Shown: positions 5,814 through 9,626 of the stretch, one piece after another
Layout: each line of letters starts with the position of its first letter
How positions within the stretch are numbered: position 1 is the stretch's first letter
Origin: Pseudomonadota bacterium
Lineage (GTDB): Bacteria > Pseudomonadota > Alphaproteobacteria > Rhizobiales > Hyphomicrobiaceae
Length of the DNA stretch: 9,626 nt
Assembly: GCA_021813195.1 (NCBI GenBank)
Contig: JAKALI010000114.1
Coordinates: forward strand, 1 to 9,626
Direction of reading: 5' to 3'
The notes under the pieces: model-generated
The model's input: the letters and a program-made list of their open reading frames with translations, nothing else
What the model was told of the DNA's origin: nothing
Databases searched by the model: none
Translations under genes and position numbers: made by a program

Positions 5814-5853
5814 GCGAGGCCCAGATTGGGGTGCGCCCCCCAGACGTCCTCGC
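5814..5853. terminator. Nested hairpin between tRNA-Gln(TTG) and the convergent gene
   Basis: GCGAGG (5814-5819) pairs with CCTCGC (5848-5853), enclosing a second GC stem formed by GGGG and CCCC near 5828-5840. It lies in the 87-nt gap between the plus-strand tRNA and the minus-strand 204-residue gene, where a shared terminator would be useful, but neither side has a T-run. Confidence 0.3.
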
Positions 5854-5874
5854 ACGGCATGCCCTGGGGCGAGG

Positions 5875-6489
5875 TCAAACCGCGCTGCGGAGCGACGTCC
5901 GGCGCGGATAGCCGAGCGGCCACCAATCGTCGTCGTCCTCCTCTTCGCCTTGCTCCGAGGTGTCATACCAGAACAGCGGAGCGAAAGGCGCATTCGCGCG
6001 ACCGTCGAGGAGTTCTGCGGTTTCTGGATTGCGTTTGAGCCACCATGCCAGAATGCGTCGTGTGTCGACCTCCCGATCGCGCACGAGGATGCCCTTGCGA
6101 AACGTCATCACGCGCTCGCGTTCGTACCAACTGGACCAGCCGCGGTGGCTGTAAATGAGCCGGCGCCCCATCGGGATGCGCAGTCGGCCCGAGAACCAAT
6201 AAGCAAAGATGGGAAAGCCCGCCGCGGGAATGGCCCGCAAAAATTTCCCCCTCAGATCATCGGGCAATTCGCCTTCCTGGCCCCAGTCGGTGTTGAGGTG
6301 GACAAGATAGAGTTGGCCGTCGATCACCTCCCACGTGCCGATGTAGCAGCGATAGTTGGCCGTCGACCAACCGTGCCCAGGCAAATTAAACGTCATGCGA
6401 CGGGAGGCGAAGATGCGGTAGAGCGGATCTGCGGTGAGAGCATGGATGCGATTGTCAATGAGCATGCGTTCAGGAACCTGAGCTGTCAT
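5875..6489 (-). CDS. Uncharacterised conserved protein, 204 aa
   Basis: The ATG at 6489 has a near-ideal AAGGAG (6500-6495) with a 5-nt gap, which fixes the start. The central part contains NYRCYIGTWEVIDGQLYLVH (45-64), FPIFAYWFSGRLRIPMGRRL (92-111) and YSHRGWSSWYERER (113-126). I recall this order (RGYxGTWEIxDxxLYL, WFxGxIRIPxGxxLxYxHxGYxSxYE) from a widespread, unnamed family of bacterial proteins of about 150-200 residues; no function is known to me. The sequence is soluble, with no signal peptide or membrane segment, and probably mostly beta. The C-terminal tail carries a very acidic run (EQGEEEDDDDWW, 179-190). It is transcribed alone, convergent with tRNA-Gln(TTG) and divergent from the pyruvate dehydrogenase gene. 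Confidence 0.85.
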   Translation of the reverse strand: MTAQVPERMLIDNRIHALTADPLYRIFASRRMTFNLPGHGWSTANYRCYIGTWEVIDGQLYLVHLNTDWGQEGELPDDLRGKFLRAIPAAGFPIFAYWFSGRLRIPMGRRLIYSHRGWSSWYERERVMTFRKGILVRDREVDTRRILAWWLKRNPETAELLDGRANAPFAPLFWYDTSEQGEEEDDDDWWPLGYPRRTSLRSAV

Positions 6490-7024
6490 CAGAGCTCCTT
6501 CCGATTGGCGACAGTTTGCGAACGGATTGTGCCTTTTGAGAGTGAGAGTGCAGGCCCGGGAAAAACCAAAAGTCCGGTGTTAGAATTGCAATGAATAGCC
6601 TACCAGATTTCTGCTCTGCCGACAAATCGTTGAGCCGATAACATATTGAAATAACTATCTAATACCGAGCATTTTTGCTTGTGGCGGTTATCGCCACCAC
6701 CAACCAGTTTGGCGTCCTAGCCCGTCGAAAAGCTGCTCGCGTTCGCCGCCAATTTTGCCTCCGCCCGGCATCATTTCGCCGTCCATACAAAGCTTCACGG
6801 GCACGCGCCGCGGAGTGTCCGCAGCCGCGCGCTGGGGTGTCAGCCACCACTCCAGTGGACGGATGGGGCAAACTTGGCAATCCGAGCACGGCACGCAGGC
6901 CACAACGCACAGACCAAACGGCTTTTTCGCTCGGCCTGCATTGTCCAGGCGTTCACATGCACCATCTCTCAAGTAGGCTAGAGTGGACCGTCGAGGTGCG
7001 ACCCGCAGACAGGAGTCCAAGGCC
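6490..7024. other. Divergent intergenic region between the 204-aa gene and aceE
   Basis: About 535 bp. The part from 6560 to 6680 is clearly more AT-rich than the surroundings and probably holds promoters; on the minus strand TTGTCG and TAGGCT with a 17-nt gap (about 6625-6597) is a weak candidate for the 204-residue gene. A 6-bp stem GTGGCG/CGCCAC with a GTTAT loop sits at 6681-6697. The right half is GC-rich and is spanned by a doubtful minus-strand reading frame, described separately. No clear promoter for aceE was recognised; TTCACA near 6952 is only a weak -35 candidate. Confidence 0.45.
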
Positions 7025-7026
7025 AT
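6688..7026 (-). CDS. Doubtful cysteine-rich small protein, up to 112 aa
   Basis: The frame is open from an ATG at 7026, which overlaps the aceE start on the other strand, to a TAA at 6688. Its middle reads FGLCVVACVPCSDCQVCPIR (37-56), giving C40-x3-C44-x2-C47-x2-C50-x2-C53-P, which is reminiscent of metal or iron-sulphur binding clusters but does not match the ferredoxin CxxCxxCxxxCP spacing. Third-codon GC in the C-terminal two thirds is roughly two thirds by hand count, lower than a clear gene here but not random. No ribosome site was found, and the true start, if any, may be internal. It may be a remnant or a chance frame. Confidence 0.2.
   Translation of the reverse strand: MALDSCLRVAPRRSTLAYLRDGACERLDNAGRAKKPFGLCVVACVPCSDCQVCPIRPLEWWLTPQRAAADTPRRVPVKLCMDGEMMPGGGKIGGEREQLFDGLGRQTGWWWR
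7012..7016 (+). promoter_or_regulatory. Ribosome binding site of aceE
   Basis: AGGAG lies 9 nt before the ATG at 7025 and selects that start. The frame has no better upstream start. Confidence 0.75.
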
Positions 7027-9626
7027 GGAGCGACGCCTTCTGGAGCTACCGGCTAACGATGCAGCCGATCACGAAGTGCGGGAATGGCAAGAGGCGATCG
7101 CGTCGGTCATCGCGTTCGAGGGAAGCCAGCGCGCTGATGAGATCCTAGCCAAGACGGTGGAGACAGCGCGTCGGCAAGGTGCCCGCGTGCCCTTCGCTGC
7201 GCACACCGCCTACATCAATACGATCCCACCTCATCACCAGCCTCCCCATCCAGGCAACCGTGAAATCGAAAACCGCATCCGTTCGCTCATCCGCTGGAAT
7301 GCGCTGGCGATCGTGCTGCGGGCCAATGCGGGCTCGACCGAACTCGGTGGCCACATCGCAAGTTTCCAGTCGGCCGCCACGCTTTACGACACGGGCTTCA
7401 TGCACTTCTGGCGCGCGCCAACGCCGCAGCACGGCGGCGACTTGATCTTCTTCCAGGGTCATTCCTCCCCTGGGATTTACGCCCGCGCGTTCCTCGAAGG
7501 TCGTCTGACCGAGGAGCAGCTTGCAAACTTCCGGCAGGAGACGGAAGGCAACGGATTGCCGTCCTATCCCCATCCCTGGCTGATGCCCGATTTCTGGCAG
7601 TTTCCAACGGTGTCGATGGGGCTTGGGCCGATCATGGGCATTTATCAGGCCCGCTTCCTCAAGTATCTTCACGATCGCGGCCTTGCCGATACCTCGCAAC
7701 GCAAAGTGTGGGTGTTCTGCGGTGACGGTGAAATGGACGAACCAGAAAGCCTCGGCGCCATTTCGCTCGCAGGACGCGAGAAACTCGACAACCTGATCTT
7801 CGTAATCAATTGTAACCTGCAGCGCTTGGACGGCCCCGTGCGTGGCAACGGCAAGATCATCCAAGAACTCGAGGCCAATTTTCGCGGGGCCGACTGGAAC
7901 GTCATCAAATGTATCTGGGGTTCAAGTTGGGACGATTTATTGGCGCGCGACGTATCGGGTCGCTTGCGTCAGCTCATCGAGGAAACCAACGATGGGCAAT
8001 ATCAGGATTTGAAATCCAAAGACGGCGCCTACATTCGCAAGCACTTCTTCGGCCGTTATCCAGAGACAGCGGTGCTGGTCGCAGACTGGCCGGATGAGCG
8101 CATATGGTCGCTCACACGCGGTGGGCATGATCCGCGCAAGGTGTATGCCGCCTACGCAGCGGCCGTCGCGCACAAGGGACAGCCAACCGTCATTCTCGCC
8201 AAAACTGTCAAAGGCTATGGCATGGGGGCGGCTGGCGAGAGCCAAATGATCGCCCACCAGCAGAAAAAGCTTGGCTTCCACGCATTGCGACAATTCCGCG
8301 ATCGCTTCGCCATACCCGTTGCCGATGACGACCTGGAGCGCTTGCCATTTCTGCGCTTTGAGGACGGTAGCCCGGAACACACCTATCTGATGGAGCGGCG
8401 CCGAGCGTTAGGCGGATTTCTCCCTCAGCGCCGGCGCCAGAGCGATCTCGTCCTATCCCTACCTTCCAACAGCGTGTTTGAGCCGCAGCTTCGAGGTTCA
8501 GAAGGCCGGGAGATCTCAACGACGATGGCGTTCGTGCAGCTGCTTACTCGTCTGATGCGCGACAAAGGCATCGGCCGGCACATCGTGCCCATCGTGCCGG
8601 ACGAAAGCCGCACCTTCGGCATGGAGGGCATGTTCCGTACGTTCGGAATCTACAGTCAGGTCGGCCAGCTCTATCGGCCAGAAGACGCTGATCTGCTCAT
8701 GTACTACAAAGAAGACAAATCGGGGCAGATCCTGCAAGAGGGCATCAACGAGGCGGGCGCCATGAGCTCGTGGATCGCCGCGGCCACGTCCTACTCCACG
8801 TCGAACGTGCCGATGATCCCGTTTTTCATCTATTATTCCATGTTCGGCTTCCAACGCATCGGCGATCTGGCGTGGGCCGCAGGTGACATGCGCGCACGCG
8901 GGTTCTTGATTGGAGGCACATCCGGGCGCACGACGCTCAATGGCGAAGGTCTGCAGCATCAGGATGGTCATAGTCACATCTTGGCGAGCGCCATTCCGAA
9001 TTGCATCGCTTATGACCCCGCGTTTGCCTACGAGCTGGCGGTCATCATTCGTGAGGGGCTCAAACGCCTTCTCGCTGACCAGGACGACGTCTACTATTAT
9101 CTGACTGTGACCAACGAGAACTTCGTCCAGCCTCCGATGCCGGAAGGTGTTGAGGAGGGCATCGTGCGCGGGATGTATCGGTTCAAAGCAGCTCAGGTGG
9201 GCACCAAACATCCCCGCGTGCAGCTCATGGGTTCCGGTGCAATTCTGCGTGAGGTCATTGCCGGCGCTGAGCTCCTGGAAAACGACTTTGGGGTGGCTGC
9301 GGACATATGGAGTGTGACGAGCTTTACCGCGTTGCGCCGAGACGGCCTTGAAATCGAGCGTTGGAACAGACTTCATCCGCATGAGCCACCGCGCGCGCCT
9401 TATGTGACGACCGTGCTGCAGGATCGCGCCGATGATCCCGTCATTGCCGCCACCGACTACATGAAGGCATTTGCCGATCAAATTCGTGCTTACATCCCGG
9501 GATGCTTCACGGTGCTTGGGACTGACGGCTTCGGTCGCTCCGATTACCGCCGCCGATTACGCCGTCATTTCGAAGTCGATCGCTATCACGTGGCGGTCGC
9601 AGCCCTCTCGGCCCTCGCGGCTGCCA
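7025..9626 (+). CDS. aceE: Pyruvate dehydrogenase E1 component, homodimeric type, 3' end missing
   Basis: An uninterrupted frame of 867 codons runs from the ATG at 7025 to the right edge; family members have about 885-900 residues, so only the last few tens are missing. It is colinear with E. coli AceE from AYINTIP (residues 61-67) to GTDGFGRSDYR and RRHFEVDRYHV near the end. ThDP-site residues are present: H110 in GGHIASFQS, H146 in FQGHSSPG, GDGEMDEPES from G233 with NCN at 262-264 (the GDG-N motif), H411 in the mobile loop IAHQ, and the QEGINE segment (571-576) that carries the catalytic glutamate. The enzyme decarboxylates pyruvate with ThDP and passes the acetyl group to the lipoyl E2 of the cytoplasmic complex. 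E2 and E3 genes probably follow outside the window. A related 2-oxoacid specificity (for example 2-oxobutyrate, as proposed for MdeB) cannot be excluded. Confidence 0.96.
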   Translation, partial: MERRLLELPANDAADHEVREWQEAIASVIAFEGSQRADEILAKTVETARRQGARVPFAAHTAYINTIPPHHQPPHPGNREIENRIRSLIRWNALAIVLRANAGSTELGGHIASFQSAATLYDTGFMHFWRAPTPQHGGDLIFFQGHSSPGIYARAFLEGRLTEEQLANFRQETEGNGLPSYPHPWLMPDFWQFPTVSMGLGPIMGIYQARFLKYLHDRGLADTSQRKVWVFCGDGEMDEPESLGAISLAGREKLDNLIFVINCNLQRLDGPVRGNGKIIQELEANFRGADWNVIKCIWGSSWDDLLARDVSGRLRQLIEETNDGQYQDLKSKDGAYIRKHFFGRYPETAVLVADWPDERIWSLTRGGHDPRKVYAAYAAAVAHKGQPTVILAKTVKGYGMGAAGESQMIAHQQKKLGFHALRQFRDRFAIPVADDDLERLPFLRFEDGSPEHTYLMERRRALGGFLPQRRRQSDLVLSLPSNSVFEPQLRGSEGREISTTMAFVQLLTRLMRDKGIGRHIVPIVPDESRTFGMEGMFRTFGIYSQVGQLYRPEDADLLMYYKEDKSGQILQEGINEAGAMSSWIAAATSYSTSNVPMIPFFIYYSMFGFQRIGDLAWAAGDMRARGFLIGGTSGRTTLNGEGLQHQDGHSHILASAIPNCIAYDPAFAYELAVIIREGLKRLLADQDDVYYYLTVTNENFVQPPMPEGVEEGIVRGMYRFKAAQVGTKHPRVQLMGSGAILREVIAGAELLENDFGVAADIWSVTSFTALRRDGLEIERWNRLHPHEPPRAPYVTTVLQDRADDPVIAATDYMKAFADQIRAYIPGCFTVLGTDGFGRSDYRRRLRRHFEVDRYHVAVAALSALAAA

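Noticed and set aside
5378..5926. 182-codon minus-strand frame across the tRNA locus
   Set aside because: It crosses the tRNA-Gln(TTG) gene and part of tRNA-Gln(CTG), has no ribosome site and no conserved segments.
5950..6594. 214-codon plus-strand frame opposite the 204-residue gene
   Set aside because: It is a mirror frame; the minus-strand gene has the strong ribosome site and a recognisable protein pattern.
6681..6697. GTGGCG/CGCCAC hairpin as a terminator
   Set aside because: Neither strand has a T-run after the stem, and no gene ends nearby.
7145..7864. Minus-strand frame inside aceE
   Set aside because: It is antisense to highly conserved aceE sequence, an artefact of high GC and biased third positions.
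8516..9481. 321-codon minus-strand frame inside aceE
   Set aside because: Same reason: the plus strand matches AceE continuously through this stretch.
1..9626. CRISPR array, insertion sequence or transposase
   Set aside because: No spaced direct repeats, no DDE transposase frame and no terminal inverted repeats flanking a gene were seen.

Overview
The window looks like chromosomal DNA from a GC-rich alphaproteobacterium, probably of the Hyphomicrobiales type. The evidence is the strong third-codon GC bias, classic AGGAG ribosome sites, the DUF3489/DUF2924/large serine recombinase cassette that is common in that class, and two tRNA-Gln genes with genome-encoded CCA ends. The exact genus cannot be read from the sequence. 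The left half (about 1-5105) is accessory DNA, the middle (about 5319-5787) is a tRNA locus, and the right third carries a conserved central-metabolism gene.

Region 1 (1-2192, minus strand) is a compact three-gene operon with start/stop overlaps at both junctions. The order is a 159-residue DUF6932-like protein with a nucleotidyltransferase signature (GS-x9-DFD), then a 420-residue protein joining a coiled N-terminal extension, an XRE helix-turn-helix and an ImmA/IrrE (HELGH) metallopeptidase, then a 'beta family' protein (T4 beta protein-like) that leaves the window. A perfect 15-bp inverted repeat with a 4-nt spacer (2187-2220) covers the -10 element and start codon of the first gene. A good -35 sits at the right distance and the predicted transcript starts at the ATG, so the mRNA appears leaderless. 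This is an autoregulated toxin-antitoxin-like or anti-phage-like module, and it is the best candidate in the window for an undescribed system.

Region 2 (2407-5105, plus strand, divergent from region 1) is a tightly packed four-gene module: DUF3489 protein, DUF2924 protein, a 66-residue helical protein and a 560-residue large serine recombinase, with a 1-nt gap and then two ATGA overlaps. The recombinase probably moves the island that carries region 1. The attachment sites are not identifiable here.

Region 3 (5106-5874) holds hairpins and two divergent tRNA-Gln genes, CTG on minus and TTG on plus, each with a recognisable promoter and a hairpin in its short leader. Region 4 (5875-6489, minus) is an uncharacterised 204-residue protein with an excellent ribosome site. 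Region 5 (6490-7024) is mostly non-coding, with one doubtful cysteine-rich minus-strand reading frame. Region 6 (7025 to the end) is a nearly complete homodimeric pyruvate dehydrogenase E1 gene (aceE type) that runs off the right edge, missing only its last few tens of codons.
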